Positions 13,501-28,500 of a DNA stretch of 64,000 nucleotides are shown piece after piece. The translations under genes and the position numbers were made by a program. Position 1 is the first letter of the stretch; each line of letters begins with the position of its first letter. Origin of the DNA: Tubiluchus corallicola. Taxonomy: Eukaryota; Priapulida; Priapulimorpha; Priapulimorphida; Tubiluchidae. The stretch covers positions 147,501 to 211,500 of the forward strand of contig JAQGDQ010000380.1 in the NCBI GenBank assembly GCA_030141605.1, written 5' to 3'. A model generated the notes under the pieces. It searched no databases and had not been told where the DNA came from. It saw nothing but the letters and a program-made list of their open reading frames with translations.

Positions 13501-16500
13501 ATGGAAAGTAGTGTGCTTTTAAGCTAATGGAAAGTAGTATACTTTTAAACTAATGGAAAGTAGTATACTTTTAAACTAATGGAAAGTAGTATGCTTTTAA
13601 ACTAATGGAAAGTAGTATGCTTTTAAGCTAATGGAAAGTAGTATGCTTTTAAGTTAATGGAAAGTAGTATGCTTTTAAGCTAATGGAAAGTAGTATACTT
13701 TTAAGCTAATGGAAAGTAGTATGCTTTTAAACCAATGATAAGTAGTATGCTTTTAAGCTAATGGAAAGTAGTATGCTTTTAAGCTGATGAAAAGTAGTAT
13801 GCTTTTAAAGAAATGGAAAGTAGTATGCTTTTAAACCAATGATAAGTAGTATGCTTTTAAGCTGATGTAGTATGCTTTTAAACTAATGGAAAGTAGTATG
13901 CTTTTACAGAAATGGTAAGCAGTATACTTTTAAACTAATGTTAAGTAGTATGCTTTTAAACTAATGTAAAGTAGTATGCTTCTAAACTAATGGTAATTAG
14001 TATGCTTTTAAACTAATGTAAAGTAGTATGCTTTTAAACTAATGGTAAGTAGTATACTTATAAACTAATGGTAAGTAGTATGCCTTTAAACTAATGGTAA
14101 TTAGTATGCTTTTAAACTAATGAAAGTAGTATGCTTTTAAACTAATTGTAAGAAGTATGCTTTTAAACTAATTAAAAGTAGTATGCTTTTAAACTAATGG
14201 AAAGTAGCATGCTTTTAAACTAATTAAAAGTAGTATGCTTTAAACTAATTGTAAGTAGTATGCTTTTAAACTAATTAAAAGTAGTATGCTTTTAAACTAA
14301 TGGTAAGTAGTATGCTTTTAAACTAATTAAAAGTAGTATGCTTTTAAACTAATTGTAAGAAGTATGCTTTGAAACTAATGGAAAGTAGTATGCTTTTAAA
14401 CCAATAGTTAACAGTATGGCTTCAAAGTAACAAAATGTAGTATGCTTTTAACTACTCATTAATAAAATTGTGATAAGCTTTTAATAGACACCATTTGACT
14501 TACACTCTCAGCTACAAGTTTAACAGAATCTGTTTGCAGGAGCAATGCCCTGGTCAACGTGACACGGGATGACTTTGCAGGAATGGACAAAATGAAGTAT
14601 CTAGATCTGTCAAACAACAGAATATGGGAGATACCAGCCCAAGCTTGGGAAAACATGCCACAACTTGAAACACTGTTAATAAACGAGAACATTCTCGGAC
14701 AGGTTTTAAACATTTTCATGAATATAATATGTTAGAGTCTAGAGACGTAGCAAGGTTGGGTCGACAGGGGGCAATCGACCCCAGATGCAAGGGTGAGAGG
14801 GCGTGAAATTCTTCTAGAGCTCTCAAACTAGAACATAATTGCCTAGTCAGAGATCATCATGGCTGATTTAATTACTACATATAGCGTAGAAAAATATGTA
14901 ATGTTGTTACTTAATGTCGTGCGGGTTAGCAGATCGATAATTTTGGAAGAAACAGTGGCGTTTCTCTAAATGGAGGTTGTATTATTGTGAAAACCTGTAG
15001 TGTTCTGTATCTTTCATAATCTTGGCATGTTTTAATGCTGGAGCTGAATGTTTAAGGACTGTCGTGTTACGTGCAACTAATGCATAGAAAATAGTTACTC
15101 TGCTGCAGTACTGCATATCAAACTCAGAGTGATTCTTAGAGAAATTCGTTTATCTTTATCCCGTCATGTCGAAAAAGAAAAGTCGGGCTCAGAGGACGAA
15201 AAAAACGCGCACAGTTTGGGGCATGAACCAGGAAACAAATGATCAAAACTTTGAAAGGGTGAGGCCAGAAGTTATCATTGCCTCCTGGCGCCACAAGCTC
15301 TTGCTACGCCACTGTTAGTGTTTATTTACTGATAGTTTGTTTTTTAGCTTTCTACTAATAGCTCACTTATCTACTGATTATGGCCACTGACAAAAGACCA
15401 GATGTCGTGTTGACAAGAGGTATAACAGTAGAATATACTTTAAACGTTTATTGATAAGAAGTTTCCACAGAAATGCAGGTAAAAATGATGTCTGCATATA
15501 ATGTCTTGTAAAAGCCAACTAGTAGTACAGATTATAGCAAAACTAGAGCAACAGTTCACTATTAGGTTAAACCAATTTTTAGAATAGGTAACAGATAGAT
15601 AGAAGCCATATCTACTACAGTAATGGCGGTTTTACAGGTTATTAACCTAATTGCAAATTAAAAGTAATTTTTTATGATTTTCGGTCGTTCAAAACAACAC
15701 CAAAAGCGAGAAATCCGTGCAGTGAACTCCTGGATACGGTATCTGGGTTGTTGGAAACTACTAATAGTTGGGCAGTTTGCTATATGCTAAGTGTTGTAGG
15801 GCTTATTTTGATTTTTTTTAAGCACACCTATATGTTGCCTAAACACGGGTGTCTTGAGTATGACCGGCAATAAAGGAAAAATGACGGGAAAAAAAATCAT
15901 AATTTTGGCTAAGGTTAGGGTTAGGTGGTTTTTCCTGTGGCTTCTTTACCTGTGATTTTCTTACCGGGATTCGTTTTGACGTTGGTGGAAGGAGAAGGAA
16001 ACGCATCACGTAGTTCTAGGTTTATTTTTGCGGAAAGTTCCCTAAGGAAAATTGTAGGATGTGTAACCATTATTATTAGTGTATTACTATCCTTAAACGT
16101 TCGTAGACACATGAGCCGAACGAGCAACAATAAAAATTTGAATTTCATCCCAATTGTGGACAAATTGATTTTATGAAGGCTCTAATAGTTTGCTATTATT
16201 TACTTATACAATAGATTAATGTTCCTTTATGCTTTTACGTAGCTTACTGACCAAATTGTCCATGCTTATACCAATGAAATGAACACGAATGATTTGAAAA
16301 AGAAGAAAGACAGGTCTACATCCTATTTCACTGCACTAAAGTCAACCAAAAAAACTCACATCCAACCAATAAGGTTGAGTAATTACTCCACTATATTAAT
16401 CTAAACCACTTTTAAGTAATTTTGATGGTGATTTATATTTCACGCGTGATACAGGTTTGCAGAGGAGCATTCAATGGTAATAATAACTTGAAGGAATTAC

Positions 16501-19500
16501 AGCTAAGAGGAAATCACCTGCAGTACGTGATGGAGAATGCTTTCACTGGTGGAAATCTTCCAATATGGCTGGACGTCACAGGTAAAGTAAAAGCAACGAC
16601 CTTTGTACATGTACTATACTGCTAATAATCTTTAAACTAATTGATATGCTCTAACTAAATTTTGGGAAACAAGGCTATTATCAAAAATTTAAATTTGTAT
16701 CTATTTTAGCAGTTACTTTGTCGTAAGCTAGTCACTCTTTTACGCAGTATGGTAGTTTGCTAACCGTGGTGATTTGTAACTATGCAACGTAAAACCAAAT
16801 AAACTTACCTCAGAATGGAGTAAAAGAGAAACTAGTCACTCTTTTATACAGTATGATAGTTTGCTAACCGTGGTGATTTGTAACTATAAAACGTAAAACC
16901 AAATAAACGTACCTCAGAATGGAGTAAAAGATAAATTAGTCACTCTTTTATAAAGTACGGTAGTTTGCAAACCGTACTGTATTTATGAAACGTAAACCTA
17001 AATAAACGTACCTTAGAATCGAGTAAAAGGTAAACTAGTCACTCTTTTATACAGTATGATAGTTTGCTAACCGTGGTGATTTGTAACTATGAAAAGGTAA
17101 AACTACATAAACATACCTCAGAATGCAGTAAAAGATAAACTAGTCACTCTAATTACGCAGTTTGGTAGTTTGCTAACCACACTCAGCGGCATTACCCACT
17201 TGATGTACATACTTGAGTCAGGACTGGACTCTATTTCATTATCAAGGATAAGTTTCTAAAGTTTCTAAGGTAAACAATGAATTGACAGAGAAGTCATCCT
17301 GGCCTTCTTTGGTTGAACATACAATGAGGCAAAATGGCCAGAGGGCAGCATGACCGATAAATCCTCAAGACGAAGCCATTATACAGTGAAAATGAGTGAT
17401 ATCAGCTTATGGTGTGATAATTATACAGTGAAAATGAGTGATATCAGCTTATGGTGTGATCATTATACTGTAAAAATGAGTGATATCAGCTAATGGTGTG
17501 ATCATTATACAGTGAAAATGAGTGATATCAGCTTATGGTGTGATCATTATACTGTAAAAATGAGTGATATCAGCTTATGGTGTGATCATTATACAGTGAA
17601 AATGAGTGATATCAGCTTATGGTGTGATCATTATACAGTGAAAATGAGTGATATCAGCTTATGGTGTGATCATTATACTGTGAAAATGAGTGATATCAGC
17701 TTATGGTATGATCATTATACAGTGAAAATGAGTGATATCAGCTTATGGTGTGATCATTATACAGTGAAAATGAGTGATATCAGCTTATGGTGTGATCATT
17801 ATACAGTGAAAATGAGTGATATCAGCTTATGGTATGATCATTATACAGTGAAAATGAGTGATATCAGCTTATGGTGTGATCATTATACTGTGAAAATGAG
17901 TGATATCAGCTTATGGTGTGATCATTATACAGTGAAAATGAGTGATATCAGCTTATGGTGTGATCATTATACTGTGAAAATGAGTGATATCATCTTATGG
18001 TGTGATCATTATACTGTAAAAATGAGTGATATCAGCTTATGGTGTGATCATTATACTGTGAAAATGAGTGATATCAGCTTATGGTGTGATCATTATACTG
18101 TGAAAATGAGTGATATCAGCTTATGGTGTGATCATTATACAGTGAAAATGAGTGATATCAGCTTATGGTGTGATCATTATACTGTAAAAATGAGTGATAT
18201 CAGCTTATGGTGTGATCATTATACTGTCAAAATGAGTGATATCATCTTATGGTGTGATCATTATACTGTAAAAATGAGTGATATCAGCTTATGGTGTGAT
18301 CATTATACTGTGAAAATGAGTGATATCAGCTTATGGTGTGATCATTATACTGTGAAAATGAGTGATATCAGCTTATGGTGTGATCATTATACAGTGAAAA
18401 TGAGTGACATCAGCTTATGGTGTGATCATTATACTGTAAAAATGAGTGACATCAGCTTATGGTGTGATCATTATACTGTGAAAATGAGTGACATCAGCTT
18501 ATGGTGTGATCATTATACAGTGAAAATGAGTGATATCAGCTTATGGTGTGATCATTATACAGTGAAAATGAGTGATATCAGCTTATGGTGTGATCATTAT
18601 ACAGTGAAAATGAGTGACATCAGCTTATGGTGTGATCATTATACAGTGAAAATGAGTGACATCTACACCTGCTGTTTAGTAGTCTGTTATCTTGTTTTGA
18701 ATTTTTGAGAAATAGTGTGTGTTTTTCAAGCAAACTTTTTTATTTTCTGTGCAGAGAATCCAATAGCTTGCGATTGTAACCAGCGGTATTACAGCCAGCT
18801 TGCAGTTAGTGGAACATGTGTAGCACCGCCATCTTTGTACGGATCTAGTATTCAGAATCTTCTGCCAAATCTATTTGTATGCACGTGTTTCCAGTGTGAC
18901 ATAACAGTTCTAGACGTGTGCGATCCTGGTACCCAGTTACCAACATACCCAGAGGTTAGTGCTGCTTATACATATAAGTATATGTGATGTACTATGTAAG
19001 TGCATGTGTGTGATAAATTAAATGAAATACTTCTGCCCGAAAACCTTAATATAGCTGCCTTAGGAAATAAAGATCTGTTGAAGTTGTTATTATTCGGAAA
19101 AGATGAATTTACTATGTTGCTAACTGTAAAATATTCCAATGTATACATGACTTTATATTACGTACTAAACGCTTCCAGTAGATTCTATCTGATATGAAAT
19201 GCATCAGTCTTAAATAATCGTACATTAATACTTTCTAACCGTCATTTTCTACTAATGTCTAATGTAATCTTGTAGTAAAACTTGTCAGCTTGTAGTTATA
19301 GTCTATTCTTACTGTAAATGTTACTAATATCTAATGTAATCTTGTAGTAAAACTTGTCAGCTTGTATAGTTATAGTCTATTCTTACTGTAAATGTTACTA
19401 ATATCTAATGTAATCTTCTAGTAAAACTTGTCAGCTCGTGTAGTTATAGTTAATTCTTTCTGTAAATGTTACTAATATCTAATGTAATCTTCTAGTAAAA

Positions 19501-22500
19501 CTTGTCAGCTCGTGTAGTTATAGTCTATTCTTACTGTAAATGTTACTAATATCTAATGTAATCTTCTAGTAAAACTTGTCAGCTTGTGTAGTTATAGTCT
19601 ATTCTTACTGTAAATGTTACTAATATCTAATGTAATCTTGTAGTAAAACTTGTCAGTTGTGTAGTTATAGTCAATTCTTACTGTAAATGTTACTAATATC
19701 TAATGTAATCTTGTAGTAAAACTTGTCAGCTTGTGTAGTTATAGTCTATTCTTACTGTAAATGTTCTTGCAAATAGTGTATCAAGTCTGTTGTGGTGAGG
19801 ATCCTAAGTCATGTTGTTCAAACTGTCGGATCCAATCCTATAATAAATTATGTTTAAACTAAACTAAACTAAGTGCATGTGTGTGAAAAGGTTGATTCAT
19901 TTTGCACTAAGTTACTTGTTTTTTATGATTAGTAAACAGGCCAAGACAGCTCAGAAACCAAATGTATTTAAATGTATGCATGCTTAAACGTCAATTTGCT
20001 TCTTAAAGGGGAACAAAGGCATTGATAAACTATCTCCCAAAAAACTTTCCCTACAAAGTTATATTACTTAGCATTACGCTTACCTGCTTGAAAGACTTCT
20101 AGAAAAGAAAATTCTTGATAATTCAAAATGTTCCTGCCAACTAGTAAAATTTCGTTGAGTCACCTTCCAGGATGCACCACACACTCACCAAAAAACGTAG
20201 TTTTAATTTTGTTGACAAGATACAGTGATTTAAATCTTTTGTTTAATTAGTGAAGTGTGTGCCACGAATGCTCTGATTATTTTTTCGAACTTTACGACAT
20301 GTTATATAAACTTGCTTCAAATGACGTGTCGTCAAAATGGCTGCACCTAATGGAGTCATCTCGGGAGTTCAAATTTTCAAGTTTTATACAGCGCTACTGT
20401 TAACGCAGGCTCTGTATGCAATAAGACAGCACATAAATGTATGAAATTTCTAGACGAATTTTTTAAGCTTTGTGTAAGAGAAGGATTTCCTGTGCTTTAA
20501 TTTACCTATCTGTTAGCCAAACATTCAGTTGTTAGACATACGAACACAATCTCTTCTTACTTGGTCTATCAGTCTGTTCAAACTGGGTACTAGAAGAGAC
20601 AACCCACGATACTGTTACTCTTTATAGGAGAACTGTCATCATTTAACTTAGATGAAATACAGTAAGTTCGGGCTTAACGACTCCCCGTTTAGCGACGTTT
20701 CGTTTTTACGACGCCGATCTTTTGACACCTTTCTCCACTTAACGGTGCACGTTTCGCTTTAACAACGATTTTTTTCTTTGCTCAAAGCAAAATTTTATTT
20801 GACCAACAAAACTTTTGCCTAAATTAATGCATTAAAACAGCTCATGCTGTGTTATTCTTTTCTAAAAACGCTAATAACTTAAACAGAGCAATTATTATAC
20901 ATGTTTTTGCTTTCCGACTGAGTACTGACACTACTACTGTATTACTAGCAGTTTGTATCACTATCAAGTGACCAACTAGCAATTTTTGTCTGCAACCTGT
21001 TGCTGTAGGTAAAATTCCCAAAGGTGCCCAGGGCTTGGTTTACACTCTGCAGTGTTTATTGTACAAGGGCTGACTAGGCTTAAACGTTAACAAAAGAGAA
21101 ACTGCTATAGCTACGTATTGGTTGTAAAATATATAAGTGATTTCAAGCAAACAGGAAGACATTAATCAGTACAAATAAGAACAAAACTCGTAGAATATTT
21201 CATTTATATGATTATATGATTTTTTTTCACTAGAACGTATGTCAATTCTTTTACATTACTTTCTATGGAAGTCTTGGTTCGTTTAACAATATTTTGCTTA
21301 ATGTCGCATTTTGTTGGAACCTATTAGCGTTGTTAAGCGAGGACTTACTGTATGGACTTTCCAAAAAATAATCATTCCATTTCTCGAACAATAAACTCAG
21401 ATTTGACAGCAAATCAATCACATCCTTATTTATGTCAAATATTCAACATAAAACAGGTTATAATGCAAGAAACAAAATCTCTCAGGAGAAAAAGACTCCT
21501 AGGTTCGTCGATTAGTGGTTAGTTTGCAGATTGGAATGTATGTGCAATAACTAACCACCTTTATTTATTTAGACAACAACGAAGATACCCACATGGCTTT
21601 GCTCAATGCTACCTGATGTGTTCCCGTGTACTTGTGAAGATGGAACAGTTGGTGTTCAACTGACTTGCAGATACATTGGACTGGATGTTATAAGTGAAGT
21701 GCTGGCAAAGCTGAAAGGAGTGAAGCTAGACAAGCTTCATCTGACAGAGTGTGACATTAGCACGCTACCAGACAACTATTTCCAGGTATCTATTATATTA
21801 ATATATAATATATATTTATATATTATAAATTTATATATATATATTTAATTTATAAATATATTATTATAAATTTATTTATAATATATGTTATATATTTATA
21901 TATATATAAGATTCGAGGCTACAGCTCGGACGAGGGCACCATTTGCGGCGATCTATACATCAAACGAAAGGTCTCGATCTAGTGTCATGCCATTGGGGGT
22001 TTATTTTTCGGGAAGAACGGGGGGCGGAGGGGGCGAAAAACCTGCAAAAATGGCCATTTTCGGCCGATTTTCGCAAAAGTCATACGTCTGACATCTTGAG
22101 AATGTGAACGGGACATGGGTGGTGCCTTCCATGGATAGATAGCCCATTCAGCGGTGGGTGTAGTAGGCATATTTAGAATTTGCAAGAGGGCCATGGCGCC
22201 CAGCAACGGGCATTTTCCCGGACCAAACTCGAGATTTTTTCGAAAGTTTGGTCAAACAGCCTGCAGAAAAAACGTTCTGGTAATGCCTGGTGGGACTCTC
22301 GTACGTATTGATGGTGATGCTTAAATAGTTTGTAACGTGGAAGTCAAAATTTGCTCATTTTGTATGAATGTAATCCTGACGACACGTTTTGAGCAAAATG
22401 TTGATTCAAAGTAAGTTTAGTTGTTAAATTGAAAACTGTATAAAAGTGATAATATACCTTTCAGAGTTTTATTACATACACACGCAGTTGCAGTCAGGTC

Positions 22501-25500
22501 AAAGGGTATTTGTACTGCACCTTTTGCATGGTGCCCTTCTACTTGTAGCCTGGCACTCTCGCGTGATTATAATCACGAGATTACACTTGCATACGCCACT
22601 GAAATTTAACAGTATGACACCAAATGCAAGCATTTCGTATAAAATTTGATAAATGTCATGCTCAGATGACCTTGTAGCTAAATTAAATTGTGTGACTAAT
22701 ATTAACGTAGATCTAATATGATACTCTTATTCAAATAGCATAAGTGAGCAATAAAAATAGTCAGTAGCTGCAAATGAACGTCCCTTACGTCATAACAACA
22801 ACAAAGTGTGCGGTTGTCCAGGTACACAAATCTGTTGCTAATGGTGCTAAATACATGTAACCTTTGACGTTTTCACGATCATCATCAATTGCTGGAAACG
22901 TGAAAAGCTTATTTGGTCAGAACCTATAATAATGATGATGATGATGATGATGATGACAACAACAACAACAACAATAATGATGATAATAATAATAAAATAA
23001 TAATAACCTTTATTTAGAGTTGGCCTTAAGTTCAGCAGACAATGCAAGCCTGCCACGAGGTTATTATTGCCGACTATAAATAACAAACTACACCTACATA
23101 ACTGAGACTATGATCATACCACTTTTACCCTAAATAGCATGTGCCAGGCAGGGCAACAGGAGGAACCATTTTCTAAAGTGTTTGCTATGACCCGGCAGCA
23201 GTATTGAACTTACAACCTCTCAGACGAAAAGTTAAAGTGTTACCACTAGACTGTGCGGTCTGACAAAATATCACCCTGAATTAATTTCGTGTTCTTTTAG
23301 GATTGTAACATTACTGAGTTGGCAATAACTGATGGCCACATGAACAAAATTGAAGCCCTCGCATTCCGTTATCTGGAAAATGATTTAGTGACGCTCAATC
23401 TATCCGCAAACAAGATGCTGGAATTTCCAGACGAACAAATTGCCTATCTCAGCCAAATGCAAGTCATTGACTTCAGCTATAACGGTCTCACTGCTGTTGA
23501 CGAAGACACATTTGAAGGCATTAGCATGCTCAACAACATCAGATTAATAAATTTAGGATACAACAGAATCAGCCAAATAGTTCGAGCTTTCAACAATTTC
23601 AAAGCATTGGATACGCTTTACCTCGACGGTAACACATTGAGTTTTATACCATCCTTTACATTTGATGGTCTTTTCACTCTGAAACAATTGTGGTTAAGCA
23701 ACAATATTATCACAGGAATTGATATGAATGCCTTTGTCGGTATGGTCCTACTAGAAGAGCTCCACCTTGAGCACAATAAACTGACCGATGATGGATTACG
23801 TGTAGGCACATTTAATGGAATGTCAAGACTGGATCGATTGTATTTAGATTACAACTTGCTGACGGACATCAATGACCACATATTTACAGACCTCACAAAC
23901 CTACACGATCTCTACATTTCAAACAATTTGATAGATAATGTCATAATGGACGATTTTGTGGGTCTAGTCAATGTCAGCACCTTGGACTTATCTCACAACT
24001 TGATCGAAACAATACCATTTGAAGGCTTCAGAGACATGATCGAGTTGGATAATCTCTTTCTGGGGTTCAATAAAATAAACTCTATCTGCCGAGGAGCTTG
24101 GAGTGGCCTGCACGATCTAAAACAACTGTTCCTAGAATATAACCAAATTGATTACTTCCTATTCAACACCTTCGAAGGTGGACGGCAGGCAGACAGAACC
24201 AACGTTGTAGGTACTGAACATTTTTATTATTACTCAATACAGTTTACTTTTGATTTAAGCCTTTTTGTCAAAAACCAAGACTGTTCAGTGTGGAAGATGT
24301 GTGCAATTAAAAAACAGCAGCAAAATATCCTAAAAAAGACCAACTGAACAGTTTTTAAATCCCCAAATTGTGATTTTGTTAATGAAGATGCAAGTACAAT
24401 AAAACAGATGAAATGAAAACATATTAATGAAACATCTGAACAAAGCGCTTGTAGGACTATTTTGTTTTATCGTGCTCTGTGCTGTTTACCATTACATGGA
24501 ACAAATTGTGCAAATTTTATCCATAACAGGTATTCAATGAAATTTTAAATTTAATACGCATACTAATGCATTTCAGGGAATCCGATAATATGTGACTGCA
24601 ACGTACAATGGGTTGTGCAAGATGATGGCTTCTTTTTAGACGGTACTTGTTCGCATCCACCAGAACTTGCCGGAGAAGAAATTGAGCTTATCAATCCCGC
24701 GTTGCTACGCTGCTCCGAATGCGACCTCGACACCGTGAAGACGCGCCAGAATTATGGAACATGTGACTTTAGAGACCATGACATTTGCGAATTCGATGTA
24801 ATTCCTACAGCCGGTCCCCCACCCATTTACAGATGCCCCACAGAAGACTTGTCTCCATGCACCTGTAGTGAAACTGGCATCCCATTCATAGGAGTAACTG
24901 TTGTGTGTCGGGGTGGTCATATTAACGACGTGATGGATCAAATTAAGAAGGTCGACGCTTTGTTTGAAACACTAGAAATTAATGGAGCAACTTTCAGCAA
25001 CGATGAAATTCCTAGCAAGCTATTTGATGGACTAATGATAACAGAGCTGCGCATAATAGAAAGTGGAATTGTAAGCATAGAGAATGATGCGTTTGTAGGT
25101 CTGGAAGATGATGTGGTCACATTATCTCTCAGCAACAACGAACTGGAAAAAGTTCCAGATAGAGCCATCGAAGTTCTAGAAAACATAGAAGTGTTAGATC
25201 TTTCGCACAACAACATTATCGACATTGATGACGACGATTTTCTGGAACTGAGACTGCAGAAGTTACAAGATTTGTACCTTAATGATAATGAAATTGCCCA
25301 ACTTGAACCCAGAGGCTTTGCACACCTGGCCAGGCTTCAGTATTTATACCTGCAGAATAATAAAATAACCTCGATAGTTACGGCAACTTTTAGCGAGATG
25401 ACCGAATTGCGATACTTGTGGCTTTATGGTAACAACATTGGAAGTGTTGACATGAATTCGTTTATAGATGCAGTCAATCTTCATTATTTGTCTTTAGCAA

Positions 25501-28500
25501 ACAATCAACTTACGGACATTGGTTTGTCTGTTGGCAGTCTTAATGGTCTAAAAAAGCTTGAACTCTTGTTTTTGGATAACAATCAACTGACTGATATTAA
25601 TGCTCACATCTATGCAGAGCTTGAAGAATTAGATCAACTTTATGTCAGAAACAATGCTCTGGTAAACGTCTCCTGGGATGATTTTCAAGGATTAAAAGAC
25701 TTGAAATTGTTGGATATATCCGGTAACAAAGTATGGGAATTGCCCCACGGCTTCACGGGAGAAATGCCCCTGCTAGAAGAACTGAAGATAAATGATAACA
25801 TTATTGGGCAAATTTGTCAAGGAGCTTTTTCAAACGTCGAACATCTTTGGAACTTGCAGCTAAGAAATAACCACATTAGCTATTTCCTTGATAATACATT
25901 TTCTGGAGAAAACAGGCCAAAAAGGATCGAGTTGCAGAACAATCCAGTTAATTGTGACTGCAATAGCATATGGCTAAGGCGGCAAAATGCTATTGGAACA
26001 TGCTTTGCACCACCAGAACATTTTGACAAAGAAATACTTGACGTTCCGATATTTCAGTTCACATGCTGCGACACGTGTGATATAAGGGATAAGGATTATT
26101 GCGATGCGGGAACGATTACACCTACATATCCACCTGGTACAACATCTCCGCCATCACCACATGTTTGCCCTTCTGCTGAAGAAATACGCCCCTGCACCTG
26201 CATGGTATTCACCAACGGATTAGATGTTAAATGCAGAGGTGCCACATTTGAGGAAATGGAAACACTAGTCGGCGCACTGAACGGGCAAATATTAGAACGT
26301 TTTGAAATAGACGACAGCGACATGAGCGATATTTCTAACAACTTCTTTGCAGGATTGCAAATAACGTTCCTTGCGATACGATCAAGCAAAGTGGCGAATA
26401 TTGGGAATGACGCATTTAATGGACAGAAAGATTCACTAACAAATTTAATTCTCTCACATAACAAAATTTCAGCATTTCCTGCTCAACCGATTAGAAGCCT
26501 GGAAAATGTAAGAAACCTAGATTTGTCGTTCAACGGCATCACTTCTATTGGACAAAATCTATTTCCACAAGACAACAGCCTAGTAACGGTATCACTGGAT
26601 AGCAATAGAATAAACTCTGTAGCCGATCGAGCATTTGAACGTCTCACTGAACTGCAACTTTTATCCCTTTCTAACAATTTGATTCAGGAAATTAGAACAA
26701 ACACCTTTTCAGGGCTGGGTGAACTTCGTCAACTTTGGCTAACGAGCAATCGAATCACGGTGTTGCAGGATAATGCTCTGAACGACTCACCGAAACTCAG
26801 TCAGCTTTTCCTAGACAGCAATCAACTAGATAATATTGGATTACGGGACGATTCACTTCTTGGACTAAATGAATTACAGTACTTGAATTTAGACAGGAAC
26901 AGAATAACAGACATTCCAGATCACGTTTTCAGAGAACTTACTAACCTCGCAACTTTATATATACGATACAATCTGATAGATAACATCATCAAAGAGGATT
27001 TTGATGGACTTGGCAGTGTCAGTCGATTGGATTTGTCTGGCAACTTCATTGACAAATTGCCGCAAGATTGCTTTAGTAACCTGCCACGAATAACGGTGCT
27101 AACTCTCAATTACAACAAGATCTCTTCTGTCTGCCAAGGAGCTTTCAATAATTTGAATGAAATACGTAATATCTATCTGACAAACAACTCACTGGAATAT
27201 TTCTTGCAAAATTCATTTGATGGAGGGAGAATTCCAGCCGTTATTCACATAACAGGTAAGAATGTGTTTAAACGACAAAAATTTTGTTCAGGAATTCGGC
27301 GACAAAACAGCAAATTACCGTATCGAATCAAAAATAGTATTTTAAGATGTTTTATTTAACTTTTTATTTGCACAGACACAATTTTTCTGGCATTCCACAC
27401 TCAGCATAAGCTTTCTTGCTTTTTTTTATGATTTTTATCCCTTTCAGTGAGGTCAATGACACAACATTGCAAAACGTCCTTAAAAAGTGTCAAATGCAAC
27501 ACTCCGCCCCGACGCAAACCCGAAAACTGATTATTGCGAGTTCATCTAAGGCAAATTTAACTGGAACTCTGGACTTCATCTTTTAGCTTTCAGGTAGCTC
27601 CCTGATAATACCTTATTTATTTGCCTATATCTTTTTCTTCTTTTTTCAGAAAATCCTGTTGATTGTGACTGCAATGTAAGATGGGTTGTCGAAAATGATG
27701 ACATCTACTTGGAAGGTAAATGTGCCAGTCCCCCGCAATTTGAAGGCCAAAACATTGAAGACGTAGAGTGGGACCTAATGGTTTGTGGTGACTGTGAGAA
27801 TGGGCAAACAAAAGCATGCGACATCAGGGACAAGGATTTTTGTTCTCTGAGTGTCGTACCAACACCGTCTACGCTACCTCCTCCGCCAGTTTACAAATGT
27901 CCAGATGCTGGTACGATTGCACCGTGTACTTGTAAGTCAACGGATGATCCGTACGAAGGTCTGTTTGTTGACTGCTTTGATCCAAATTATGAACGAATAC
28001 TGGAAAATATTAAGAAGATTGGAGAGAATAACCTTATTGACACTTTAACAATCAAGACCATTATGGACACAATCCCAGAGAAAGCTTTTGAAGGAGTTAA
28101 TGTTGACAAGATTTACATTGTGGAAAGTCAAGTTTCTGAAGTTGACGAGGACGCTTTTGTCGGCGTGGAAGATGTACTCAAAGGAATTACAATAACATTC
28201 TGCAATTTGACAAAATTTCCAGACAGGTAAGGAGTTATGGCATGCAATTAGAATTTTTTGTCTTTTATCCTGTGGTTCTGCTTATCAAACTTGTTGGCAG
28301 ACTATAATTTCAAAAATCATCAAATCTGATGGCTGGTTGCTTGACTACAGGATCCTGTTGCTATAGAATATTCACACCGATAACTTTACCATGTTGTGCA
28401 TTTCTCCATTATTGGTCACAGTGGCGAGTCACTACTTTTAAAAGGCAAAGGACATAGAATCAACTGCAAATTTAGGTCAGTTTGTAATCAATTAGCAGAT

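Noticed and set aside
17512-18708. 398-codon open frame of repeated KMSDISLWCDHYTV
   Set aside because: It is a 42-bp minisatellite within an intron whose flanking exons join in phase without it. Openness follows from unit length and lack of stops.
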